DNA of 27,684 nt from Cymbomonas tetramitiformis (lineage: Eukaryota; Chlorophyta; Pyramimonadophyceae; Pyramimonadales; Pyramimonadaceae): the NCBI GenBank assembly GCA_001247695.2, contig LGRX02031456.1, forward strand, positions 1 to 27,684, in the 5' to 3' direction. This document shows positions 1 to 7,851 of the stretch, in pieces (the first letter of the stretch is position 1; each line of letters begins with the position of its first letter). The translations under genes and the position numbers were made by a program. Under the pieces are notes generated by a model. The model ran no database searches. It worked only from the letters and a program-made list of their open reading frames with translations, and was not told the origin of the DNA.

Positions 1-97
1 TGCACAATTGGCTTGCTACTGTAACTATACAAAATCTCAAAAATTTTGATATCTCCTTATCTCTTCTCACAACTTATGCAAGCTCTTTTTCTCAACA
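1..97 (-). repeat. Partial second LTR copy abutting the 3' LTR
   Basis: Positions 1-97 repeat 611-707 (offset exactly 610) with one substitution near position 46. They directly abut the end of the 3' LTR with no spacer and no target-site duplication. The simplest reading is the start of another LTR of the same family, in the same orientation, that continues outside the window. An internal 98-bp duplication inside one longer LTR is also possible and cannot be excluded here. Confidence 0.6.
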
Positions 98-436
98 TGA
101 AAAAGACTGTTAATTACAGTTCTGACGCTATCGCACAAGAGCAAGCCCACAAATGTATATCTTTACAAGCAGAAGAATACTGTATCTTATAAATTATCTC
201 ATAACACTGCTGTTTTCGCGGTCTTAAGCGAGTCCTGGCTATTTTCGGAATCACTGTTACGAAGGCAAAACAAAAATGAGCGTCTGCCTCACTCTTGCAC
301 GCCGCCCTACTTATTCTCATTATCTCTTAACAAGTGTAACACCCGCTTATCTTTCCGTATCTCTTCACTGTCATAACTCCTCACGCGTACCGTACAGCGC
401 GTGTCATATGTTCGTCACAGAGACTGCTACAGCAAG

Positions 437-481
437 TGTCACAACCCGGCTGAGGTACACGATAAGCCGTGGTTTGTGACA
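437..481. repeat. Inverted repeat inside the LTR
   Basis: TGTCACAACC and CGGCT on the left pair with AGCCG and GGTTTGTGACA on the right, with two single-base bulges and a loop of about 13 bases. The same structure is at 15379-15423, where AGCCG has become AGTCG. It marks the truncation point of the 5' LTR. Confidence 0.6.
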
Positions 482-599
482 GCTGTCGCGAACTTATGCA
501 CAAAGCGTCCACACAAAGCATAACTCTCTAGCCCTACCACTAAACAGTCTTATTTATTGTCAGCGCTTCCATAACACCAGCTCGGCTTTGCATATGTTG

Positions 600-621
600 C
601 TTTATATGACTGCACAATTGG
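600..621 (-). promoter_or_regulatory. Putative LTR core promoter (CCAAT and TATA boxes)
   Basis: On the minus strand CCAAT (621-617) is followed by TATAAAG (606-600), within the U3 part of the 3' LTR. This is the expected place for the RNA polymerase II promoter of an LTR element. The corresponding segment is missing from the 5' LTR. Assignment rests on motif and position only. Confidence 0.4.
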
Positions 622-707
622 CTTGCTACTGTAACTATACAAAATCTCAAAAAATTTGATATCTCCTTATCTCTTCTCACAACTTATGCAAGCTCTTTTT
701 CTCAACA

Positions 708-716
708 TCCCCCATC
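708..716 (-). other. Polypurine tract (plus-strand DNA primer site)
   Basis: The minus strand reads GATGGGGGA immediately before the TGTTGAG start of the 3' LTR. A purine run in this position primes second-strand DNA synthesis in LTR retrotransposons. It lies 27 bp downstream of the ORF2 stop codon and helps fix the LTR boundary at 707. Confidence 0.6.
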
Positions 717-742
717 TGTAGCTGCCACTGGTAGCACAGACA

Positions 743-3700
743 TTAAACAAGAGCTTGCTCAGCATCTTCTGTCGTGACACCATCCATCGCGAACTTGCCC
801 ATGCTGAAGGTAAACATACCCACTCCAGAAGCTTCTCCTCCTCGCAACATCCTGGCCCGTGTCAAAGGATTGCGAAACACCATGACCCACATGCATCTTC
901 TGCCAATAGGCCCATGCTCCAAGTGCCCAATCACATGTAAGCGTCCAGCGTGACACAACTTACGAAAGTATTGTGCTCTGCTTTCTGTCATATCTGTCAT
1001 GTAGTGCGATGGCACATGAATACAAGCCACCACTCGGCTGGCCAACACTGCCAATGGCAACGCAATATCCAGCACTGCGAACCAGGGTGAGGTCACCACC
1101 GCGTCACACACCCCATACTTCTCCTTCCAGGCTCGATAATTGCCCGGTTGTAAAGCATTAAGGGCTTCGTGCCACTTCAACTGCGGGTTCCAATCATTGT
1201 TCATAACCTTCAGATGAGGCCATTCCAGCGACATAACCTTGCCAATGACACCTGTGCCAGCCCAAGGATCCCATACCTGTGTGATCTTCTCCCAAGTCAC
1301 CTCGTGCGCCAAACGTCTGACCTCCTGAGGAACTGTCATCACCAACTCTAAGCCCCAATCCAGTTGACTGGCAATCTTCACCTGAGCTCTGCTCAATTGT
1401 GTCACATCTCCTCTCTTCTGTACTTCCTCGGGGCTCATGGCCTGCACTGTGGACGTCTTGCGAAGACTTCTCGCGCGAGTGTGCTGCTCTGCACACTTCC
1501 TGCTCAAGATGGTACGATGGCCCTCATGCCAGAATCCTGGCATCACTTCTGTGATCACTCTGCTGAGCTCCTCCTGGCTTCCCCAGGCCACTCTGTCAGG
1601 AAGATCCCCCATGCTCCCTTCTTTTCTGAGCATCTGCTGCGAGCTCAGCGCCTGCCATGGGTCTTCACGTCCCGGCCTCACTGCACGATGCGGACCCACG
1701 TCTGCAGGCAACAATACCACATCTGTTCCCAGCTTCTCTCTCAGCTGCAGCTCCATGGCTGCCATCTTGTCGACGATTGACGCGCTCACCTCGGCGGCAG
1801 CTGCCACCACGGGCCCACCTAAGCACTTGGGACATTGCCAATCCCCTTCAGGTACTCCATCCAGCGCTGGATTCAGACACCACGTGTGATAACCACGGTT
1901 ACAGGTGTCACACAGCAACATGGCTGCCTCCCCATCCGTCCGCATGCACGCCTCACACGCGAGATGCTTGCTGGGGATGGCTGCACTGCAGTCGTACTGA
2001 TCTTTCACTTGTAGGTGACATGGTGCAATGTTTTGCACTGTGCTCTTCTCCCGCAGCTTCGTGCTGTCCTCCAACACTACCACCCCATCTCTTTGCACCT
2101 TGACTATCTTTAGGATGGCTGGCTTGGTGGCCACCTCCATGCCAGAGCGCGGTTGTTGTCGTATATATACGAAATCGCCTGCCTTGAACTGGTGCGGCTT
2201 CGGCTCGTAGCTGCCACTCCTCCTGTGCTCGTACCGTAAGGTGTCGCGGTGCTGGGCGATCTCCAGGTTGCACCCTGCATGTACCATGAGCCTCTTCACG
2301 ATGGCGGCTCGCTGTAACAAGTCATCAGCCAGTGTCTTCTCCTCCTGCTTCCCAAAGTCTAACTCGGGTCGAGCACGAAGATCCGGTGGCACCGTGGCTT
2401 CCTGAGCGAACAGCAAGGTGAATGGTGCCACTCCCGTCGACTGCTGCCTAGCTGCGTTGTAGCTGAGTACGAGTGACCAGAGCATCTCATCCCACTCGAA
2501 GTCCAGGCCCTTGTCGAGGGCCATCTTCTTGAAGCAAAACTTGAGGGTGCGTACCACCCGTTCAGTCAAGCCATTGCTCTCTGGGGAACTCGGTGAAGTC
2601 ACTCTTCGGTCAATGAGACACTGCTTGCATAGAGCAGAGAACTCACCTTCAAACTCTGTGCCCCCGTCCACCAAGCATTCTGCAGGCGCCCCAAACACGG
2701 ATAGAACATGATTGCGAAATGCGCTGGCGATGGTGGCGGCCTCCTTATCAGGGATTGGAACGCACACGACGAATCGCGTATAGTGCTCAATCATGACCAA
2801 GACGCGTTGGTTCCCAGCCTTCGTGATGCGTTTCGTAGGCCAGGCTAAATCCAGGGACCAGCGGTACATGAAGGACTTGATTTCCAGCGGCGTGAGCATC
2901 GCCTCCTCCCGTGCATAGTGCGTCTTCACCCTCTGGCAAGTCTGGCACTGAGTGACCACTGCTCGCACATCCTGTTTCATGCCTGCCCAGTAATGGCGTT
3001 GCCACAACAGGTTCAGTGTCCGCCTGATGCCCCAATGGCCAGTCCTCTCATGGCGCTCACGCACCAGCTGAATCCTGTCACAGGGCTTGGGCACCAGCAG
3101 CTCCTTGCCACTGACGGTGACCATGTATAACTCGCCCATGAGCTCGTCCCAACGGTGACGCGCTGCTCTCTTCCTCACCCTGTGGTACTCCTCCTTGGGC
3201 ACCTCCACTCTTCCTCCGGTCTTGACCCACGCGAGGCATAGCTCGTCCTCGTGTATGTCGGGGTATCTTTCTCGGAGTGACTCCTGGTTGGTTACGCTGG
3301 CTAGCATGGCAACCATTCTCGTAGTGTCAGGCAGCTTAGGCAGCCTCATCTCTTTCTCCTTTGCCACTGGTGCCCATCCTGGGGCTGAGCTCGTCTCTGC
3401 TGGCTTGCCTCCAGGTCTTGAAAAGGCCTGCCGGTGACGTGCCTCATAGCCCGCGAGCTTCATGGAGGCCATCTTCCACTGTCTGCGACGTGGAACGGCG
3501 TCGGCGGTGCCTAGCCCCTGTGTACCTTTCTGCCCCTGGCTGCACATGCGTTGCAGTCGTTCTTCCCAGTCCTGATGGCTGAGACGTCGCGCGACTTGCT
3601 GGGTGTAGCCGCTGGAACTGGTGATCCACTCTGCTAGTTGTGCACGCACCGGCTCAGCTGTGTCCTCGGAGGTAACAGCCACCTTGGTGGATTTCGCGAT

Positions 3701-6700
3701 AGGGATGGCAGCTAGCGTGCCATGCTCCTCCTCCTCACTCTCCTCACTCTTCGGCAGTTTGGTCGTGCTGACCTCGGCAATCGCATACAATAGCTCCATT
3801 GCTCTTCGATCCATAGCAAGGCCAAGCACTCCTGCCAATTCTTCGTCCTTCATGCCATGCGCCGCGCGCAGCTCACCCGCGCTGTACCCCATGGCAACTG
3901 CCTTCTCGTCCAGGTTAACCTCTCTGGTCTCCCCCACTTCATCATCATCTCCTTTCCTTACCACTGTGCCTGCGCGAGGCGCGCGAAAAGCACGAGAGTT
4001 TTGTGTCGCCAAGATGGTTGGCAATACTCTCATAGGCTCCCCCACAACGTTGGCGGTGTAGTGAGGCTTCCTGTCTCCTGTGACGACCCTGCGCGGCTTC
4101 CAGCCTCGCTGCAGAATATCGCGCACGTATCTGTCTGGTGGTCTGTCCACCCGCTCCATCACCAGATTGAACTGCTGATTTTGAAACAGATTGCTCCAAT
4201 ATGCTCGTAGGCGATGCGCGTATGATCCCGCGCGCGCCGCGTCAAAGGACACCGGCTGGCCCACCACGCTGTTGATGATGGGAAACACCTCCTTCCTGAT
4301 CTTCGAGTTCTCCCTGTGTGACAACGGAGAAACGTTCTCTAGCACATATGCTGGCGGTCGCTGAGGCTGCAGCTGTTGCAGCGTGGAGAGGACTCGCACT
4401 GCCTGGTAGAACAGTCTGCTGTGCCTGCCCTCCAGACCAGCCAGCTTGCCAGCTGGTGACAGGTCCTGGCATGGATATCCACACACCATGACCCACTGTT
4501 CTCCACTCAATGCCCCTGCATGTACAAGGTCAATGAGGCTGGTGTCTTCGATGTTGCTGGGCAGTTGCTCCAAGTGGGCTGCCTCGGCACGAAACAAGTC
4601 AGGATGACGGCGGCTGAGCGCCATGCACCTGGCCCTGGCTACCGTCTGGCTGGACTTCGAGATGTCCTGGTAGAGGTACTTGTTGACCTTAACTCCGCAG
4701 CGCAAGAGCATCTCTAGTCCAGCACACAGGCCCCCACACGGCTCGTAGCAGACCACGCCCTCTTCCCTGGCTTCCCGGAAGAAGCTCTTGTCAATCACCC
4801 TCGTGTCGATCTTCTTCGGCACTTTGAGCTTGCCACCCTCCATGGTCTCGTCGCCGTATATCGCCGGTGAGCCTCCAGAATGCATACCCCTGATTGGCCG
4901 GACCTGGCTGAGGGCATCCCAGGCGACTCGAGTCAACCTGCCCGAGCACCTGGCCACTTCCGGGTGGTCAGTGTCAAACATGACCCCCTTGTTGCACTCC
5001 AACTCTTCTTGGTAGTGCAAGTCAAACAGTCGATGGACTGCGCTGGTCCCCAGCTGCTCCCTGACCATGTTCTCGCAGTAGTTGGCCACCTGGGCTTCTG
5101 GGCTTACTTCTGGACCAAGTGGTGGCTCCCTGGTCACTTCCAAGCAGATGGTGTCTGTGAAGCAGCGCGTTAGCCTCTCGGCACGCCCCGCTTCCCTGGC
5201 TCGGTCCCCTTCACGGTCCAAGCGGGCACCAGTCTCGTCTGCGGTGCTGGGCAGTGGGTACCTGGATGGCACATCCGCGTTCTCATTCTTCGGACCTGGT
5301 CGGTACTGGACCGTGAACTCAAACTCCTGGAGGCTGATGGCCCAGCGTAGGTGTTGACCCTGCAGGTCCCCCTTCTCCATGAGTGTTGTGAGCGGCGAAT
5401 GGTCGGTAATCAGCGTGAAGTGGATCCCGTGCAGGTACTGTCGTAATGTGCGGATTGCCCACACCACTGCCAGCATCTCACCCTGGAAGCTCGCGTACTG
5501 TCTCTCGGTCTTCGACAGCGAGCGGCTGATCACCACACAGATGTGCTCTACGCCATTCTCGTCCTTCTGACCCAGCACTGCGCCAATGCCATGGTTGCTC
5601 CAGTCCGTGTAGAGGAAGATGGGCTTGCTGTAATCAATGGGCTTCAGACATCTCCCCGAACATAGGGCGTCCTTCAATGCCTGCAATGCCTGGTCCTGAT
5701 CCTTCCCCCAAGCTTCCTTGACATCCAACACTTCCTTTCTGAGCAAGTCGTTCAATGGTCGTGCCATCTCTGAGTAGTTGGGTCCCATGGGTTCCCCCAC
5801 CAGACCTTTGTAATAGTTCATGAGTCCAAGGATGGAGCGTACTCCAGTTTTATCCTCGGGCTTGGGCAGCTCTTGGATGGCCTTGCACTTGATGTCCTGC
5901 GCGCCAATGGTGTTATAGCCGATGCGGTAGCCCAAGAAGTCCACCGTGGCTGACCCGAAGGTCGACTTGCCCGAATGCAGACGTATCCCTGCATCCCCCA
6001 AAGTGCGAAGCACGGCTTCCACATCCTTGATGTGCTGCTCAGCGGTGTCTGAGTATATGCACACGTCATCGACGTACGCCACCGTGCAGTGTTGCAGGTG
6101 ACGCAACTCGTAGTCCATGATCCTGATGAAGGCTGCGGTCGCTCCAGCTGCTCCAAACGGCATGGATGTGTAGCGATAAAGCTGGTTGCCCCACCAGAAC
6201 GCTGTCTTGTCCCTGTCCTCCTCAGTGGTCATGGGAATCTGGTGAAACGCCTTGGTCGCGTCCAGGGTAGTCTTGAACTTGGCCTTGGCCACGCGCTGGT
6301 AGAGCTCTTCTGGACGATGTGGTAACGTGTTATCCTTCAGCGACAACCGGTTCGTGTTCCGGAGGTCGACGCAGAACCTCGTCGAGGTCCACTGTCCGGT
6401 GTCGTGATCCTTCTTCCCCGCGACCACCACATTGCTGGCGTGTCTGCAGTGCTGAGAAGCCGGCTCGATGAAGCCATATTCCAGCAGTTCCTTGCAGTGC
6501 AGGTCGATGATCTCCTGCTCTCCCGGGCTGTATTTCCTCGGTCGCTGATAAGCTACCTTAGTCTCGTCCTTGAAAGGGATGGCGAAGGTCGCATGTGCCG
6601 CGCCTCCATGGTAGCCTTTGATGTCCTGCGGCTTGTTGGCGAAGCAGTAGCTGCACCTCCTTACCACGTTGCGCATCTCCTCCCAGTTCTCCTCGGTGAA

Positions 6701-7786
6701 CTCGGGATGTCCTCCGAAGGTGGCATTGAGCTCGGTGTCCAGCCACGCGGCCTCGTCCTTGGTGACCCTGGTCGTGCCCCCTGGCTGTAACGTGTCCAGC
6801 ACCGTGTGCGGAAGCACCTCATCTCGCTCTGCCACCATAGCCTCCCATCCGGTGTCCCATTGGCGCGAAGACCTCTGGTCTTCCCAGGCGGTCCTGATGG
6901 ATCTGGTCGGCGAGCCCGAGCATGATCCCATCGTCAGCACGCCCTGAAACTCCCCAGGGGCCACAGCGGCCACCCAAGCAGCCACCGCTAGTAGCAGCAA
7001 AAGTTTTAAAATTCTGCTGGTCCCCACTGGTTTAACTGGAGGGTGAAGGGTCAGTATGCAAGTCAACATCCTCCACCCCCCTTGCATACGGCCCAGGCCT
7101 CCTCCCGCAGACACGTAGACCACCAGCGCCAAGACTGATGCCACATAGATACAGTGCGCCACCTGGTAGCAAGCGGCTGTGAACCGCAGGCGCTGCAGTC
7201 GGGCGGCAAAGCGCGGCTTCTGCATGCGCCGAGGAACAGCTGCCAGCGTAGCCGGCCCTGCAGCCAAGATTCGCTGGGCGACCGCCAGCGCACGACCTAT
7301 CTGAGTCTCCAGCGTGGCGAACGCGCCACCATCGTAAATCAAGCAGGAGCCTGGCAACCCATGGTGGATAACGTGGGCGCCAACTGTCAAGACGAACCCC
7401 AGAGTGCCGACCATGTGCGTGAAGTGCATGGCGAGCATGGCGAGGCCGAACCGTAGCAATGGCACGTACCACAGCCCACGCTGGGCATGGTGGAGCCCAG
7501 CCACCTTAAGGGCCCCCTTGGTCAGCAGCAGTAGGTGCCTAGCCAGCTCCAACAGCACTCGCAGAGGCGCCTGTTGATGTGCCCATGGTTCGAGTGGTGC
7601 TGTGTGTATGGCCCACAATGCGCGTGCCATGGCTCTGCGGGGCACGCCAGTGTGGAATGCCCAGCAGGCGACGACCTCACCAAGAAATCTGGATACCTCC
7701 ATGGCCATCCATACTGCCATTACTGCAAAATGAGGCAGCTGCGGCCAATGCAAGCGCACGAACACCCCCACGAGCAGGAAGCACAC
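743..7786 (-). CDS. Pol polyprotein: membrane-like region, RT, RNase H, C5-methyltransferase, integrase, PHD finger, second methyltransferase
   Basis: A 2,347-residue frame with no interruption. In order (residues): hydrophobic segments in 1-280; reverse transcriptase about 410-640 with D509 and YVDD 571-574; RNase H with D728, E770, D795, D838; C5-cytosine methyltransferase about 1005-1345 (PCQ 1105-1107, ENV 1150-1152); integrase zinc site H1579, H1584, C1614, C1617 and core D1646, D1707, E1742 (D,D35E); an integrase C-terminal region to about 1925; PHD finger 1944-1988; methyltransferase-like domain about 2150-2315. The codon at 7786 is GTG and the first ATG is residue 23 (7718-7720). The frame is open upstream to 7939, overlapping the end of ORF1 in the -1 frame, so expression by -1 frameshifting from gag-protease is more likely than independent initiation. 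All RT, RNase H and integrase catalytic residues are present, so the enzyme may be functional. Confidence 0.9.
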   Translation of the reverse strand: MCFLLVGVFVRLHWPQLPHFAVMAVWMAMEVSRFLGEVVACWAFHTGVPRRAMARALWAIHTAPLEPWAHQQAPLRVLLELARHLLLLTKGALKVAGLHHAQRGLWYVPLLRFGLAMLAMHFTHMVGTLGFVLTVGAHVIHHGLPGSCLIYDGGAFATLETQIGRALAVAQRILAAGPATLAAVPRRMQKPRFAARLQRLRFTAACYQVAHCIYVASVLALVVYVSAGGGLGRMQGGWRMLTCILTLHPPVKPVGTSRILKLLLLLAVAAWVAAVAPGEFQGVLTMGSCSGSPTRSIRTAWEDQRSSRQWDTGWEAMVAERDEVLPHTVLDTLQPGGTTRVTKDEAAWLDTELNATFGGHPEFTEENWEEMRNVVRRCSYCFANKPQDIKGYHGGAAHATFAIPFKDETKVAYQRPRKYSPGEQEIIDLHCKELLEYGFIEPASQHCRHASNVVVAGKKDHDTGQWTSTRFCVDLRNTNRLSLKDNTLPHRPEELYQRVAKAKFKTTLDATKAFHQIPMTTEEDRDKTAFWWGNQLYRYTSMPFGAAGATAAFIRIMDYELRHLQHCTVAYVDDVCIYSDTAEQHIKDVEAVLRTLGDAGIRLHSGKSTFGSATVDFLGYRIGYNTIGAQDIKCKAIQELPKPEDKTGVRSILGLMNYYKGLVGEPMGPNYSEMARPLNDLLRKEVLDVKEAWGKDQDQALQALKDALCSGRCLKPIDYSKPIFLYTDWSNHGIGAVLGQKDENGVEHICVVISRSLSKTERQYASFQGEMLAVVWAIRTLRQYLHGIHFTLITDHSPLTTLMEKGDLQGQHLRWAISLQEFEFTVQYRPGPKNENADVPSRYPLPSTADETGARLDREGDRAREAGRAERLTRCFTDTICLEVTREPPLGPEVSPEAQVANYCENMVREQLGTSAVHRLFDLHYQEELECNKGVMFDTDHPEVARCSGRLTRVAWDALSQVRPIRGMHSGGSPAIYGDETMEGGKLKVPKKIDTRVIDKSFFREAREEGVVCYEPCGGLCAGLEMLLRCGVKVNKYLYQDISKSSQTVARARCMALSRRHPDLFRAEAAHLEQLPSNIEDTSLIDLVHAGALSGEQWVMVCGYPCQDLSPAGKLAGLEGRHSRLFYQAVRVLSTLQQLQPQRPPAYVLENVSPLSHRENSKIRKEVFPIINSVVGQPVSFDAARAGSYAHRLRAYWSNLFQNQQFNLVMERVDRPPDRYVRDILQRGWKPRRVVTGDRKPHYTANVVGEPMRVLPTILATQNSRAFRAPRAGTVVRKGDDDEVGETREVNLDEKAVAMGYSAGELRAAHGMKDEELAGVLGLAMDRRAMELLYAIAEVSTTKLPKSEESEEEEHGTLAAIPIAKSTKVAVTSEDTAEPVRAQLAEWITSSSGYTQQVARRLSHQDWEERLQRMCSQGQKGTQGLGTADAVPRRRQWKMASMKLAGYEARHRQAFSRPGGKPAETSSAPGWAPVAKEKEMRLPKLPDTTRMVAMLASVTNQESLRERYPDIHEDELCLAWVKTGGRVEVPKEEYHRVRKRAARHRWDELMGELYMVTVSGKELLVPKPCDRIQLVRERHERTGHWGIRRTLNLLWQRHYWAGMKQDVRAVVTQCQTCQRVKTHYAREEAMLTPLEIKSFMYRWSLDLAWPTKRITKAGNQRVLVMIEHYTRFVVCVPIPDKEAATIASAFRNHVLSVFGAPAECLVDGGTEFEGEFSALCKQCLIDRRVTSPSSPESNGLTERVVRTLKFCFKKMALDKGLDFEWDEMLWSLVLSYNAARQQSTGVAPFTLLFAQEATVPPDLRARPELDFGKQEEKTLADDLLQRAAIVKRLMVHAGCNLEIAQHRDTLRYEHRRSGSYEPKPHQFKAGDFVYIRQQPRSGMEVATKPAILKIVKVQRDGVVVLEDSTKLREKSTVQNIAPCHLQVKDQYDCSAAIPSKHLACEACMRTDGEAAMLLCDTCNRGYHTWCLNPALDGVPEGDWQCPKCLGGPVVAAAAEVSASIVDKMAAMELQLREKLGTDVVLLPADVGPHRAVRPGREDPWQALSSQQMLRKEGSMGDLPDRVAWGSQEELSRVITEVMPGFWHEGHRTILSRKCAEQHTRARSLRKTSTVQAMSPEEVQKRGDVTQLSRAQVKIASQLDWGLELVMTVPQEVRRLAHEVTWEKITQVWDPWAGTGVIGKVMSLEWPHLKVMNNDWNPQLKWHEALNALQPGNYRAWKEKYGVCDAVVTSPWFAVLDIALPLAVLASRVVACIHVPSHYMTDMTESRAQYFRKLCHAGRLHVIGHLEHGPIGRRCMWVMVFRNPLTRARMLRGGEASGVGMFTFSMGKFAMDGVTTEDAEQALV
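842..1339 (-). other. C-terminal N6A/N4C-like methyltransferase domain
   Basis: Part of ORF2, residues about 2150-2315. DPWAGTGVIGKV (2173-2184) matches the SAM-binding motif I of amino-methyltransferases (DPFAGSGT type). An acidic NNDWNP follows at 2196-2201. CDAVVTSPWF (2227-2236) sits where the catalytic D/N/S-P-P-Y/F/W motif IV is expected, but its second Pro is Trp. The end, RRCMWVMVF, resembles the last strand of the fold. DIRS-class retroelements are known to carry a Dam-like domain; I cannot tell whether this one is related. Activity is uncertain because motif IV is altered. Confidence 0.6.
1811..1969 (-). other. PHD zinc finger fused downstream of integrase
   Basis: Part of ORF2. 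C1944-x2-C1947, C1959-x2-C1962, H1967-x2-C1970 and C1985-x2-C1988 give the C4HC3 cross-brace pattern, with the LLCDTCNRGYHTWC core and GDWQCPKC end typical of PHD fingers. PHD fingers read histone H3 tails, often at K4. The position after integrase matches where chromoviruses carry a chromodomain, so a role in choosing integration sites is a reasonable inference. Confidence 0.85.
2387..3109 (-). other. Integrase domain
   Basis: Part of ORF2. The zinc-binding N-terminal domain is H-x4-H (1579, 1584) and C-x2-C (1614, 1617). The catalytic core has D1646 (SLDLAWP), D1707 (LVDGGTEF) and E1742 (GLTERV), with exactly 35 residues from the second Asp to the Glu. It joins the cDNA to the host chromosome. 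The C-terminal part has a KAGDFVYIR segment, after which the PHD finger begins. Confidence 0.9.
3752..4774 (-). other. C5-cytosine DNA methyltransferase domain (DNMT3-like) between RNase H and integrase
   Basis: Part of ORF2, residues about 1005-1345. Motif I: YEPCGGLCAGLEMLL. Motif IV: VCGYPCQDLS with catalytic C1106 (codon 4469-4471). Motif VI: YVLENV. Motif VIII: HRLRAYW. A target-recognition stretch follows, then motif IX (RVLPTIL) and a motif X-like LGLAMDRRAMELL. The SRLFY segment after motif IV and the FDA...AHRLRAYW pattern are closest to the DNMT3 class, as judged by eye. The domain would transfer a methyl group from S-adenosylmethionine to cytosine C5. The usual Asn of the GNA motif X is Leu here. 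Methyltransferases captured by retrotransposons are known from charophytes and dinoflagellates (de Mendoza and colleagues, 2018). Confidence 0.88.
5252..6559 (-). other. Reverse transcriptase and RNase H domains
   Basis: Part of ORF2. The fingers-palm motif FKTTLDATKAFHQIP (D509), the SMPFGAAGA motif and YVDD (6065-6076) are classic Ty3/Gypsy reverse transcriptase. RNase H follows with YTDWS (D728), E770, TDHSPL (D795) and NADVPSR (D838). All four metal-binding carboxylates are present. The pair copies the element RNA into DNA and removes the template RNA. Confidence 0.92.
6938..7786 (-). other. Hydrophobic, probably membrane-spanning N-terminal region of pol
   Basis: Part of ORF2, residues 1-283, before the reverse transcriptase. 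Hydrophobic stretches by eye: about 1-30, 76-98, 107-140, 203-228 and 257-280 (a run of LKLLLLLAVAAWVAAVA). Between them are basic segments rich in R and H. I recognise no family. Gypsy pol normally has protease or a linker here, and env-like membrane proteins normally follow pol rather than precede RT. Membrane topology is inferred from composition only. Confidence 0.5.
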
Positions 7787-7851
7787 CTGAGTGCGCTTCG
7801 CCCGCCTCTTATCGGCGGGCTGCGTGCCCGGCTGTGCGCCGGGGCTGCTTC

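Larger units (their letters stand above)
98..707 (-). repeat. 3' LTR (complete, 610 bp)
   Basis: On the minus strand it begins TGTTGAG at 707, directly after the purine-rich GATGGGGGA, and ends CAGTCTTTTTCA at 98, giving TG...CA termini. Positions 98-481 match 15040-15423 with six substitutions. The U3 part (482-707) holds a CCAAT box (617-621, ATTGG on plus) and, 10 bp further along the minus strand, a TATAAAG box (600-606). An imperfect inverted repeat lies at 437-481. The 610-bp boundary is inferred from the polypurine tract and the 98-bp repeat at 1-98; an alternative 384-bp LTR (98-481) has TG/CA ends but no purine tract beside it. Confidence 0.75.

Noticed and set aside
114..320. A 68-residue minus-strand frame conserved in both LTRs (also 15056-15262).
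   Set aside because: It lies wholly in the LTR and is shared only because the LTRs are copies. Its changes between copies are not biased to silent sites, and it has no recognisable motif.
98..481. The 384-bp segment as a solo LTR inserted into another sequence.
   Set aside because: No target-site duplication flanks it (caaca on the left, gctgt on the right), and the polypurine tract lies at 708, not at 482. A 610-bp LTR explains the 98-bp repeat better.
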